64,000 bases of DNA from Erinaceus europaeus (GCF_950295315.1 NW_026647338.1:1-64000), one strand, 5' to 3'; shown: positions 1 to 8,159, numbered from the stretch's first letter. The notes: generated by a model not told the origin, from the sequence alone. A program made the numbers and translations.

Positions 1-278
1 AGTAGGCAGCCAAACGTGACTGGACAGGCTCAAGCCCCTGAATTCTGAGGGGTGCCCCAGCTTCCCCCATTGGCAGTGTTTGGATCATAGTGAGGCATGG
101 CGTTGATTCGGAACTCAGGAGAGTGAGACATGAGAGTCCCTTTGCATATGCATTCTTGCTTAGCCACAATCTGGGCTAGCTGGCTTGCCCTGACCAGATA
201 GGTTCTCTGTACATAAGTTGCAGGAGAGGCTGGCTCCCTTGCCACCCATGCTCTGAGACTACTTCAGGTGATCTCTGA
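1..278. repeat. Unit left flank with degenerate SINE-like piece
   Basis: No gene is seen here. About 100-165 contains, in order, a SINE-like string CATGAGAGTCCCTTTGCATA followed by a CATTCTTGCT-like tail. From memory this resembles the 5' part of hedgehog SINEs read in antisense. TTTGCATATGCA within it also resembles an octamer palindrome. The same stretch follows every unit start. Confidence in the SINE origin is low to moderate because the segment is short and degenerate. Confidence 0.4.
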
Positions 279-331
279 GCACACACAGACACACACAAAC
301 AGACACACACACACACACACACACACACACA
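279..331. repeat. (CA)n microsatellite
   Basis: CA repeat with CAGA and CAAA interruptions at its left end. The uninterrupted part varies from about 10 repeats in unit 9 to 14 in unit 1 and about 28 in unit 7. It is the most length-variable site of the unit and makes copies distinguishable. Confidence 0.95.
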
Positions 332-356
332 TTACTGTCAGGTTGGTAGTAGAGCC

Positions 357-3338
357 TATGGTGAAGGCTGGGGCTGTCTGGGGTCTGTGGGCATGAGAGC
401 TGCTGCCTTACAATCTCTACAAGCCAGGTTTGAACCTGTCATCAATGAACACAGTGTAGGAGGTTTTTGAATTCTGGTCTCTTTCCAACTCATCTATTTC
501 TCTTCTCGCCTTCTCTATCTCTAACTCTCACATGCTCTCACACACTCTGTCTTCACTCATTAATATTTTACTTAGATTCTTATTTTACTGACAGGCCCAG
601 ATAGACAAAGAGAGTTACCAGAGCACTGCTGAGCTCTGGCTTGTTGTGTCGGCGATTTCACCTAGGCTACTGGAGCCTCAGTTTGTAAGTCTTTCTGACA
701 CAAGCCATATTCTGTCTCCTCATTTCCATGCCAGTATCACTCAGAGTTTATAATAAAGATATACATACATGTATATATATACATATAGATTTATATATCT
801 GTCATTTTTAGAATGTTCGACCTATGTATTTGACCTTCTTTCAGAATTACCACATTTATAACAGCCTAGTTTTTCTGAAATAATTGGCCATATAGTTGGA
901 GCAGGATTCAATACAATTATAAATAATAGAACCTTCCAGTAGCATTTCTAATCGTGTTTCTATTAGCATCCTTATTGTAATTATCATGGCCCAGATCTTC
1001 CCTCCTTTTTCTAGTGTAAGCTTCAATACGTATGTGTTTGTTTTCTTTCTCCGGAAATCTTAATGTCCCTGGACCCTGAAGTGTTAGGGAATTTTTGAAG
1101 CAGCCCTCTGTTTCTCAGCAGATGGTTTCTATGTTTCTGCTGTCATCAGGTCTTCTTGTGGTTTTTGTCTTTATTTATTTTTATTGTTTCAAGTCCTCCT
1201 AGATCATCCCCATTTATTTGCATATTTATTTATTTAGTCAGGTATCACATGTGGCATCATTTCTTCTGCTTGAGAGATTTTCTCTTATAACTGAAGGGAA
1301 CTTTTGATGCACAATACATTTCCTGGGGCAAATACTACACACATATGGTGAAGGCTTGGGTTGTCTGGGGTCTGTGGGCATTAGAGCTGCTGCGTGACAA
1401 TCTCTACAACCCAGGTTTGAACCTGTCATGAATGAACACAGCCTAGGGGGTTTTTGACTTCTGGTCTATTTCCAACTCTTCTATTTCTCTTCTCGCCATC
1501 TCTGTCTCTGACTCTCACAGGCTCTCTCTCACTCTGTCTGAACTCAGGAATATTTTACTTATATCCTTATTTTATTGACAGGCCCAGATATACAAAGAGA
1601 GTGGCCAGAGCACTGCTGAGCTCTGGCTGGTTTTGTTTGTGATTTCACCTAGGCTACTGGAGCCTCTGATTGGTAAGTCTCTCTGACTTAAGCCATATTC
1701 TGTCTCCTCATATCCATGGCAGTATCTCTCAGACTTTATAATAAAGATATACATCCATATACATATATAAATATACATATATATCTCTGTCATTTTTAGA
1801 ATTGTCAACCTATGTAATTGATCTTAATCAGAATTCACACATTTACAACAGGTTCCTTTTTCCCTACTAATTGGCCACATAGTTGGAGCAGGATTCAATA
1901 CAATTATAAATAATAGAACCTTCCAGTAGCATTTCTAATAGCATTTCTATCAGCATCCTTATTTTAATTATCATAGTACAGAACTTGCCTCCTTTCTCTA
2001 GTGTAAGCTTCAATACATATGAGTTTCTTTTCATTCTCCCGAAATCTTAATTTCCCTGGACTCTGAAGGGTCTCGGAGCTTTTGAAGCAGCCCTTGATTC
2101 TCAGCAGATGGTTTCTATGTTTCTGCTGTCATCAGGTCTTCTTGTGCTTTTTGTTTTTATTTTTCATTTGTTTCAAATCCTCCTAGATAACCCCCATTTA
2201 TTTGCATATTTATTTATTTATTTATTTATTTGGTTCTATATTACATGAGGGGTCCATTCTTCTGCTTGATAGATTTTTCTCTTATAATTGAAGGGAAGTT
2301 TACACTCACAATACATATCCTGTCGTAAATACTACACACATATGGTGAAGGCTGGGGTTGTCTCGGGTCTGTGGACAGGAGACTGATGCCTTACAATCTC
2401 GACAACCCAGGTTTGAACCTGTTATGTATGAACACAGAGTGGGAGCTTTTGGACTTCTGGTCTCTTTCCAACTCTTCTATTTCTCTTCTTGCCTTCTCTG
2501 TCTCTGACTCTCACAGGCTCTCACTCACTCTGTCTGCACTCATTAATATTTTACTTTTATAATATTTGACTGACAGGCCCAGATATACAAAGCGAGTCAC
2601 CAGGGCCCGGCTGAGCTCTGGATTGTTTTGTTGGCGATTTCACCTAGGTTTCTGGAGCCTCAGCTTTGTAAGTCTCTCTGGCACAAGCCATACTCTGTCT
2701 CCTCATAGCCATGCCAGTATCCTTCATAGTTGATAATAAAGATACACATACATATATGTACATATACATACATACATATATATATATATATCAGACATTT
2801 TTAGAATTGATGACCTTTTTATTTGATCTGAATGCAGAATTACCGCATTTATAATAGCCTCCTTATTCAGAAATAATTGGTCACATAGTTGGAGCAGGAT
2901 TCACTACAATTATAAATTATAAACTTTCCAGGAGCATTTCCAATAGCCTTTCTATCAGTATCCTTATTGTAATTATCATAGCACAGAACTTGCCTCCATT
3001 TTCTAGTGTAAGCTTCAAATCGTATGCGTTTCTTTTCATTCTCGGAATTCGTAATTTGCCTGGACCCTGTGTGTCAGGGAATTTTTGAAGCAGCCCTCTA
3101 TTTCTCAGCAGACGTTTTCTATATTTCTGCTGTCATCAGGTCTTCCTGTGGTGTTTGTTTTTATTTTTTATTTTTTTCAAATCCTCTTAGATCATTCCCA
3201 TTTATTTGCATATTTATTTATTTATTTATTTCGTCCGATATCACATGAGGGGTCATTTCTTCTGCCTGATAGATTTTCTCTTATAATTGAAGGGAACTTT
3301 TGACACACAATACATTTCCTTTTGCAGATACTACACAC
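357..3338 (+). repeat. Unit 1 subrepeat array A-B-C (3 x ~1 kb)
   Basis: Three direct copies start at TATGGTGAAGGCT at 357 (A), 1344 (B) and 2341 (C); C ends near GATACTACACAC at 3338. Each copy has the same internal order. First comes a SINE-like sense segment with a B-box-like GGTTTGAACC (427, 1414, 2410), then a pyrimidine-rich stretch. Next is an antisense SINE-like segment with AGAGCACTGCTGAGCTCTGG (degraded in C), followed by AATAAAGATA (752, 1740, 2735) and a TA/CATA microsatellite. An AT-rich body follows, with an ATTTGCAT octamer (1216, 2200, 3204) and TTTA repeats. The copies are diverged from each other but each is conserved between units, so this triplication predates the spread of the 7.8 kb unit. 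Confidence 0.93.
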
Positions 3339-3572
3339 TACTACAACTGCTACTGCACTGTTTTTGACAGTGACATCCAATGCACAATGGATTAGTATTG
3401 CATGGCTCTAGAGAATGTTCACTATTTAACCTACAATGTTTTTAACCTCACAAATATTTATTCTGTTCTTTCTTGGGGGATGAATGGTTTACAGTCAACA
3501 GTTCCATATAATATTGGGCACCGGGGGGGTAATTTTTCCCACTACCCCTGTATTTCTGTACATCCTTTGTAA
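3339..3572. other. AT-rich spacer without recognisable feature
   Basis: Moderately AT-rich unique sequence between subrepeat C and the antisense SINE. A G-run of 6-7 bases (near 3524-3531) varies in length between units. No open frame, RNA or regulatory signal is supported. Confidence 0.6.
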
Positions 3573-3765
3573 CTTTCTTATTGAGGAGAAGCAAACAGTC
3601 ATAAATTGAGAGAGCAGGGCCCAAGCAGGAAGAGAGACAGAGAGACATCTGCAGCTCTGATTTGTCACTAGCCCAGCTTTTCCCTAGCTGGGTAAGTGTG
3701 ACCAGGGGCTCAAAACAGGGTCCTGGGATTCCACATAGTTCCCTGGCAGCTCCACCAGCTGTTCC
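3573..3765 (-). mobile_element. Antisense SINE, hedgehog-type (degenerate)
   Basis: On the + strand the order is a TTATTGAGG-like tail, AAATTGAGAGAG, GAAGAGAGACAGAGAGACA, CTGCAGCTCTG, TTCCC-AGCTGGG, GACCAGGGGCTC, GGGTCCTGGG. From memory this is the reverse complement of the tRNA-derived SINE abundant in Erinaceus, whose sense strand has a GAGCCCC(T/G)GGTC block then a TCTCTCTGTCTC-rich body. It is inserted antisense to the proposed promoter. The same copy occurs at about 11394-11586, 18233-18425, 26044-26236, 33846-34038, 41652-41844, 49470-49662 and 57270-57462, so the insertion predates array amplification. RepeatMasker with a eulipotyphlan library would settle the family. Confidence 0.6.
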
Positions 3766-3951
3766 TCCAACCCATGCTCCCTTCGTTGTCCATGTAACTA
3801 TCGATCTGCTCTAGGCATTTCTCACCTTCATATGCCAGAAACTTAACACTTCTCCCTTCCACCCATGAAACTTTGACCTTTCGCTAGGGTGCAAAACAGC
3901 AACTCCAATCCAAGTTATTTTCGGGACAAGTGTGTACGTCTCTGTGGGAAG
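3766..3951. other. Spacer without recognisable feature
   Basis: Mixed-composition sequence between the SINE and the (GT)n tract. Scattered single-base variants exist between units. Nothing functional is seen. Confidence 0.5.
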
Positions 3952-3973
3952 GTGTGTGTGTGTGTGTGTGTGT
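3952..3973. repeat. (GT)n microsatellite upstream of the CTCF-like pair
   Basis: Eleven GT repeats in unit 1 and 24 in unit 2 (11773-11820). Units 5 and 8 share a TTTGTG interruption, an informative lineage marker. Confidence 0.95.
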
Positions 3974-4229
3974 AAGTGTGCATAAGTGTGTTTCAGTTAA
4001 GATTACCGCTGTTGTTTCTTTATTCCTGACACAGGGACTTAGGAACTGGGTTGTGTTATGACAAAGGAAGTTTCCACTGCACAAGTGGTTTTTCAAGTAT
4101 GAATTGGCACATTGGATTGTGGACTCTGTTGTGCATTCTCCCAGGTGGTCCTCAGATGGGTTCTTTCCTTTGCTATTCCCATGCTGTGTGTAATTTTCTG
4201 GGTAGACTCAAAGAGGAGTGGCATGGGGA
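3974..4229. other. Spacer preceding the CTCF-like module
   Basis: Unique sequence, highly conserved between units, with no recognised coding or RNA feature. It leads directly into the first copy of the duplicated CTCF-like module. Confidence 0.5.
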
Positions 4230-4253
4230 GCTCAGCTGCATTCTGCTGTATGT

Positions 4254-4268
4254 CCACAAGGTGGCGGC
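4254..4268 (+). promoter_or_regulatory. CTCF-like site 1
   Basis: CCACAAGGTGGCGGC fits the CTCF core CCASYAGRKGGCRS at all positions except the fifth (A for Y). It is preceded 24 bp upstream by GCTCAGCTGCATTCTGCTG, which contains TGCATTC, a plausible partial match to the upstream CTCF submotif. The same 39 bp layout recurs 247 bp downstream. The motif is unchanged in all eight units and always on the + strand, pointing toward the CCAAT array. Motif match is seen; binding is inferred. Confidence 0.65.
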
Positions 4269-4391
4269 AAAGACCATAGTTGAGTGTAGTGATTCTGTGG
4301 AATGAGGAGAACTCTAGGAATTGTGGCCCGTGGACAGCAGGGTTGAAATTGACGTAGAGTGCCCTAGACATCTGTTCTTTCCTGTGGGGTG

Positions 4392-4403
4392 GGGGGATCC
4401 CCC
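4392..4403. promoter_or_regulatory. GGGGGATCCCCC palindrome (kappaB-like)
   Basis: Perfect 12-bp palindrome between the two CTCF-like sites. GGGGATCCCC fits the NF-kappaB consensus GGGRNNYYCC, of the form preferred by p50/p52 dimers. It is present in all eight complete units, although the G/T-rich stretch before it has lost one G in units 5 and 8. A chance palindrome is possible. Confidence 0.3.
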
Positions 4404-4500
4404 ATTTGGCTTTGCAAGTGGAAGGGGTTTCTCTCTTTGCCTGGGATGACTCTACTGGGAGCTTGTGAATCCCTGTGCTCAGCTGCATTCTGCTGGGTGT

Positions 4501-4515
4501 CCACAAGAGGGCAGC
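4501..4515 (+). promoter_or_regulatory. CTCF-like site 2
   Basis: CCACAAGAGGGCAGC is a strong CTCF core with a single mismatch at the fifth position. The flank GCTCAGCTGCATTCTGCTG begins at 4477, at the same distance (24 bp) as in site 1, so the two sites arose by local duplication. It lies 216 bp before the first GC box of the CCAAT array and is followed by CACCAGGGCGGG. It is conserved base for base in every complete unit. Confidence 0.72.
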
Positions 4516-4716
4516 ACCAGGGCGGGACTAAGGCTCCATGGGGCAAGTGCCCTGAGGCACTGGGCTAGGAGAGTGGCGACAGTGTTTCTGGGTGTGCCCC
4601 AAGAGCATGGCCAGCCTAGCGCAGGCAGGCAGTGTCCTAAGGACGGGCCCAGACAGGAGCTGTGGGGGTCGTGTTTGCAGAAACAGGGCCTTCAGAGGAT
4701 GGCAGAAAGTCCCCGG
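4516..4716. other. GC-rich lead-in to the CCAAT array
   Basis: Rising GC and CpG content with no CCAAT box and no recognisable gene. It sits between CTCF-like site 2 and the first GC box and may form part of the same CpG island. Confidence 0.45.
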
Positions 4717-5428
4717 GGGCGGGCCTCAGAGCCCGTGCCCAATGAGCCTGAGGGGAGGGCCCAGTGGGTATTCATAGAGACAGCTGGCCAATCAGAGAGG
4801 AGGAACGTCACCCTCAGGGGCGTGAAGCAAGAGCTGGCCAATGAGAACAGAGGAGGAGTTGCGTGGGCGGGCCTCAGAGAGCAGCCCACCAATGAGAGCC
4901 TGGGTGCTGGCTCTGGGTGGGCGTACCCCTGGAGGTCAGCCAATCAGGGTCCAGCGGAAGTGCCTGGGGGGCGGGCCCTCGGGAGGCTGTCCAATGAGCG
5001 CCTGGGGCGGGCCTCGTGGGCGGAGCCCAGGAGGCTGGCCAATCATGGGGCAAGGGCGGTGACCTTCCTGGGCGTGCCTTAGGAAGTGGCCTATCAGAGG
5101 GCGTCCCTCAGACAGCAGCCCGCCAATGGGAGCCAAGAGAAGGCTGGCTGGGGGCGTCTCCCTGGGACACCAGGCCAATCAGAGTCGAGCAGAAGTGGCT
5201 GGTGGGCGGGCCTTCCGGAGGCTGCCCAATCAGCGTGCTGCAGGGCCGTGTGGGCGGTGCTCAAGGCCGCTGGCCAATCACTGACTAGGGGCGCGGACCC
5301 TCCTGGGCGTGTCCAAGCACACTGGCCAATGAGATTGCTGGTGGGGTTCTGGGCGTGGCCTAGGCCTCTGGCCTATCAGAGCCTGGCTGGCGCCCTGTGG
5401 GCGGGCCTTCTGAAGGAATCCCGCCAAT
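4717..5428 (+). promoter_or_regulatory. Unit 1 CCAAT/GC-box minisatellite (NF-Y-type array)
   Basis: Thirteen intact CCAAT boxes, all on the + strand, start at 4739, 4788, 4838, 4889, 4940, 4991, 5039, 5123, 5175, 5226, 5274, 5326 and 5424. Two decayed ones read CCTAT at 5090 and 5372. Spacing is 46-52 bp except one 33 bp step, so this is a ~51 bp minisatellite. Every intact box continues as CCAAT(C/G)(A/G), the extended NF-Y consensus. Between boxes lie six GGGCGGGCC GC boxes (first at 4717, last near 5399), which fit SP/KLF factors, and several GGGCGTG elements. The region is CpG-rich and ends 16 bp before CCTTAAAAGG. NF-Y is a trimeric histone-fold activator; binding here is inferred from motifs. 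A long open frame crosses it only because stop codons are rare in GC-rich DNA. Confidence 0.8.
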
Positions 5429-5444
5429 GGGAGCTCAGAGCTGG

Positions 5445-5454
5445 CCTTAAAAGG
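5445..5454 (+). promoter_or_regulatory. CCTTAAAAGG: TATA-like box and perfect CArG box
   Basis: TTAAAA (5447-5452) stands at the end of the CCAAT/GC array, 16 bp after the last CCAAT box, where a core promoter TATA element would be expected. The full ten bases match the CArG consensus CC(A/T)6GG bound by serum response factor. If it acts as a TATA box, transcription would start near 5475-5485 on the + strand. It is identical in all eight units: 5445, 13292, 20123, 27930, 35733, 43534, 51352 and 59157. Promoter activity is an inference. Confidence 0.55.
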
Positions 5455-5566
5455 CTGGGCGTGCTTCCAGGAAATGCGAAGCAGGGTTCAGCCCAGGGCC
5501 CTGCCTTGCAGAAGCTGTCCAGTGCGCATGTGTATAACTCCGTTTGTTCCTGTGCCTCTGTGGATT
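5455..5566 (+). other. Predicted start region of a non-coding transcript
   Basis: This sequence follows the TATA-like element. No initiator is certain. Unit 8 carries three or more private changes here (near 59188-59210), while the other units are nearly invariant. A weak donor-like CAG/GTGATT lies at 5637 and a strong acceptor-like TTTCTTCTTTTCAG ends at 5734. Confidence 0.3.
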
Positions 5567-5613
5567 TGTGTGTGTGTGTGTGTGTGTGTCTGAGGGAGGG
5601 AGAGAGAGAGAGA
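5567..5613. repeat. (TG)n-(GA)n compound microsatellite
   Basis: A TG run followed by a short GA run just downstream of the predicted start site. The TG length differs between units and is longest in unit 6 (about 43657-43696). If the region is transcribed, the tract would lie in the first exon. Confidence 0.95.
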
Positions 5614-5734
5614 ACAACAGAATCACTGTGGCACAGGTGATTTTGTGCAAAACACTTGGCACATTCTGATTTACAGCTCAATATTGACACCAGGGCAGCT
5701 CTCCTTGGCCCTTGGTCACTTTTCTTCTTTTCAG

Positions 5735-6035
5735 ATGTAAAGACACTGAAGAGGGAGAGGTTTTTGCCCTGAGGCTTGCACTGGGAACTAGCAGCTGCCC
5801 TGTTTGTGTTGCCAGACTAGGAAACCTGTGGTGCCTGTCCATGTGGAGAGTCTCCTGGATGAGTTCCTTCTCGAGACTTTTTCGCTCGGTCCCGTTGGAG
5901 CTGCATATAGTTAATGATTTGGAGATTTTATTCCTTTGGACAATTCTTTTCCTGATGCAAAGTTTCTCTCCAGGTTTTAGCAATCAATTGTGTGAATGTC
6001 ACATCGAATCCATTGTAGAAAATGACTACATCAGT
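5735..6035 (+). other. Conserved unique stretch after an acceptor-like site
   Basis: It begins immediately after TTTCTTCTTTTCAG, a pyrimidine tract plus CAG that is conserved in all eight units. No protein family is recognisable in any frame. Could be exonic sequence of a non-coding transcript; this is inference only. Confidence 0.25.
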
Positions 6036-6036
6036 G

Positions 6037-6101
<65 letters not shown>

Positions 6102-6108
6102 GTATGTA
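6036..6108. repeat. (TC)n-(TA)n compound microsatellite
   Basis: A TC tract with a TTTC interruption passes into a TA tract. Units 3 to 7 carry an added TATC interruption in the TC part. The TA part shrinks from about 12 repeats in unit 1 to about 5 in units 4, 6 and 7. Confidence 0.95.
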
Positions 6109-6135
6109 ACATGTAGAGGTCTGAAAATATTTTTT

Positions 6136-6270
6136 AGCTAGAGACCTGCACAGCTCTGGATTAGGGTAGCAATGTGGATACACCTGGCCCTTCTGAGCCA
6201 CAGTCATGAGAGACATCTCACAGAGCCATATCGTATATCACTCTACAAATCTCTCTCAGCACAAACTACC
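6136..6270 (-). mobile_element. Antisense SINE-like remnant
   Basis: GAGACCTGCACAGCTCTGGA, GAGCCACAGTCATGAGAGAC and CCATATCGTATATCACTCTAC occur in the order of the 5' half of a hedgehog SINE in antisense (CAGCTCTGG, GAGCCTCAGGCATGAGAGTC, then a CATTATGCTATCT-like end, from memory). It is degenerate and shared by all units. A 129-codon open frame starts inside it. Confidence 0.45.
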
Positions 6271-6589
6271 ACTGCCAAATCATCTACTTCCCTCTTGCTC
6301 TTTTTGTCCACCGAGTCTTATCCCAAAACTGTAAATCAAAGAAGAAATAGACATAGTGCAGTTCCCTGCACACAGGACAGGCTGAGGCTGGACCAGGGAG
6401 ATGCAATACGCCAGCCTGCATCTTGGCTGGAGCATCACTATGACTACTTCGAATTTGGAGAGGCGAGGGCAGTTTTGCAGAGTGGGCTGCCGGCCAAGGG
6501 TTGCTTCTCAGAGTGGCTAAGACCTAGATGTTCTAAGTGTTACCTTTCCTCACAAACCTAAAATAGCAATGCCACTTGTAAGAAGTATG

Positions 6590-6715
6590 CATGGGCATGG
6601 AGGGTTTGTCTTCAGTGCTCTGGCACTGATCAACACAGGGCCAGAATTTCAGTCCTTGTCTGTCTCTGTCATTCTGTCTCTCTGACTGTCTCTACGTGCC
6701 TTCTTCACTGGGCCC
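6590..6715 (+). mobile_element. Sense SINE-like remnant
   Basis: GTGCTCTGGCACTGATCAAC is followed by CAGGGCCAGAATTTCAGTCC and a TCTGTCTCTGTC-rich stretch, resembling a sense-orientation SINE body. Identity is uncertain because the element is short and old. Confidence 0.35.
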
Positions 6716-7412
6716 TTACTGGAAGTCAGTGCATGCATCGTGAACTCAGCCTTCCTGGTGTTGAAATTTTCCTTTCTTTGCCCTTTGGATTATTTAGTCT
6801 CCTGCACATGGTGTAGTACAGAGGGGAACTGCGGAGACAGCGTTGCTGCTGCAGGTTCCAGGCATATGTCCATCTCCAGCTGAAGCTGTCCAGGCCCTCT
6901 GTGCTTGACTGCCATTCTCCAGGGCCCTGAGGCTGACACTCAGCCTCAATGCAGCCCTCCTCACCTTCCTGCACAGCATCCTTGTCCTTATTCCATGAGA
7001 GCCCCGGTCAAGGGAAGTGAAACTCGATCCCCCTGGCACACACACTGTGCTTTCCCTCTATTAAGCCAAATGGAAAGGATCTGTGGTACTGATGGCCACA
7101 CCAGTGTCCAGATTTTTCCATGCAAAACGGAAGCTTCCAGTGTTCAGAAAGAGGGTGTTTTGATGGCTGTGAAATGTCTTTTCCAAGTGCCTCATGGTGT
7201 TTCAAATCCCTTTGAAACCTGAAGTTCTTTCTTGTATCTAGGGGATATTTTCACCACTGGCCAGAAGGGCCGCCCAACTAGGAGCACAGCTATCCAGGGG
7301 TCAGGAGGTCTTCCAGCCTGCTAGCTCCTGGAGGGATTCCTGAGTATGTCCTCAGGGCCCAAGTGTAAAAGGTGTTTCCAATTGCCTTGATTAGCAGCAG
7401 CCAGGCCCTCAG
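6716..7412. other. Conserved unique tail without recognised gene
   Basis: About 700 bp of unique sequence in the second half of the unit. Unit-specific substitutions are scattered without codon periodicity. An acceptor-like TTCTTTCTTGTATCTAG ends at 7241. No homology to a known protein or RNA family is apparent to me. Confidence 0.4.
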
Positions 7413-7493
7413 GTGAGGGGCGGGGCTGTGATCTTGACTGGAAGCCCCTAATTTGGCCAATGGAGGCATCCATCTTTTTTTGTCTGTCCATAG
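7413..7493 (+). other. 81-nt intron-like segment with GC box and CCAAT
   Basis: A near-consensus donor CAG/GTGAGG starts the segment. A pyrimidine tract (CTTTTTTTGTCTGTCC) and ATAG acceptor end it, and CCTAAT about 43 nt before the acceptor fits a branch point. The same 81-nt length is kept in all eight units: 15264-15344, 22082-22162, 29899-29979, 37692-37772, 45507-45587, 53323-53403 and 61120-61200. Inside lie a GC box GGGGCGGGGC (7417-7426, mutated in unit 8) and a CCAAT (7457-7461). These could alternatively mark a second small promoter. Splicing is not shown. Confidence 0.35.
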
Positions 7494-7797
7494 CAAGGGC
7501 CCGGGGAGTTTGTGCTTCCTGCAAGCAGAGCGACATTGTATGGGACACTCATGCAAGTCTACTTCTGGGAATCTCTCTGAGTGTGATATGTGGACACCAG
7601 GACACCATGATCAGGGATGTGAGGCCACAGGAGCAATTGCCTTAGCCGGACCCAAAGGGTAGGTGTAAGGGGCCGGGTTCATCCACTATTGTTTGGTTCA
7701 ACACACTTCCCATCTAAGTGGAAACACAGCCCTTTCTGGGTACTTTCTGGGCTTGTAATCTGCTGCCCTGAGCAGTGGACTGAGAGCCTGGAGGCTG
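7494..7797. other. Unit end without recognised gene
   Basis: Unique sequence running into the next unit. A donor-like AGG/GTAGGTG sits at 7659. Two nearby haplotypes (ACACCATGATC versus AAGCATGAGC near 7608) separate outer from inner units. Nothing else is seen. Confidence 0.45.
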
Positions 7798-8159
7798 AGT
7801 AGGCAGCCAAACGTGACTGGACAGGCTCAAGCCCCTGAATTCTGAGGGGTGCCCCAGCTTCCCCCATTGGCAGTGTTTGGATCATAGTGAGGCATGGCAT
7901 TGATTCGGAACTCAGGAGAGTGAGACATGAGAGTCCCTTTGCATATGCATTCTTGCTTAGCCACAATCTGGGCTAGCTGGCTTGCCCTGACCAGATAGGT
8001 TCTCTGTACATAAGTTGCAGGAGAGGCTTGCTCCTTTGCCACCCATGCTCTGAGACTACTACAGGTGATCTCTGAGCACACACAGACACACACAAACAGA
8101 CAGACAGATAGACACACACACACACACACACACATTACTGTCAGGTTGGTAGTAGAGCC

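Larger units (their letters stand above)
1..7797 (+). repeat. Macrosatellite unit 1 (7797 bp)
   Basis: This is the reference unit used for the detailed anatomy below. The phase is arbitrary: it starts at the first base of the window, and the same start sequence (AGTAGGCAGCCAAACG) recurs at 7798 and at every later unit start. Units 1 and 2 share variants absent from units 3-9, for example GTCGGCGATTTC near 648 where later units read GTTGGCGATTTC. They also carry ACACCATGATCAGG near 7608, where units 3-7 read AAGCATGAGCAGG. Unit 1 is therefore an outer-type copy relative to the homogenised middle of the array. No coding gene is supported in it. Tandem arrangement is seen directly; the assignment as a macrosatellite follows from unit size. 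Confidence 0.95.

Noticed and set aside
427..436. tRNA gene or active Pol III promoter at the B-box-like GGTTTGAACC
   Set aside because: No convincing A box, cloverleaf or terminator at proper spacing. It is better explained as a decayed SINE head.
4093..4506. 137-codon minus-strand frame (150 codons in units 5 and 8)
   Set aside because: The reading frame shifts between units through a single-G indel without any sign of selection, and the product matches nothing known.
4465..5082. 205-codon open frame over the CCAAT array, present in all eight complete units
   Set aside because: It lies in GC-rich minisatellite DNA upstream of the proposed core promoter, has no recognisable domain, and equally long frames overlap on both strands. 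Persistence follows from near-identity of the units. Variants seen include amino-acid changes such as Gln/Leu, Ala/Pro and Val/Ile without an evident synonymous excess.
4717..5428. CRISPR-like regularly spaced repeat
   Set aside because: Spacing is regular, but the repeats are degenerate CCAAT/GC modules in a eukaryotic context, with similar rather than unique spacers.
6172..6561. 129-codon ATG open frame conserved in all eight complete units
   Set aside because: It starts inside a SINE-like remnant. Nearly all differences between units change the amino acid (Leu/Arg, His/Asp, Asp/Ala, Trp/Leu, Ser/Tyr), no family is recognisable, and no codon-level constraint is visible. Proteomics or RNA evidence would be needed to revive it.
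7260..7275. CCAGAAGGGCCGC as a further CTCF-like site
   Set aside because: The essential GGC after the AGGG core is missing, and units 4, 6 and 7 carry a different base (GGGCAGCC) without restoring the motif.
7827..8135. Minus-strand frame with a Cys-Val repeat N-terminus
   Set aside because: The repeat is only translated CA/TG microsatellite of variable length.
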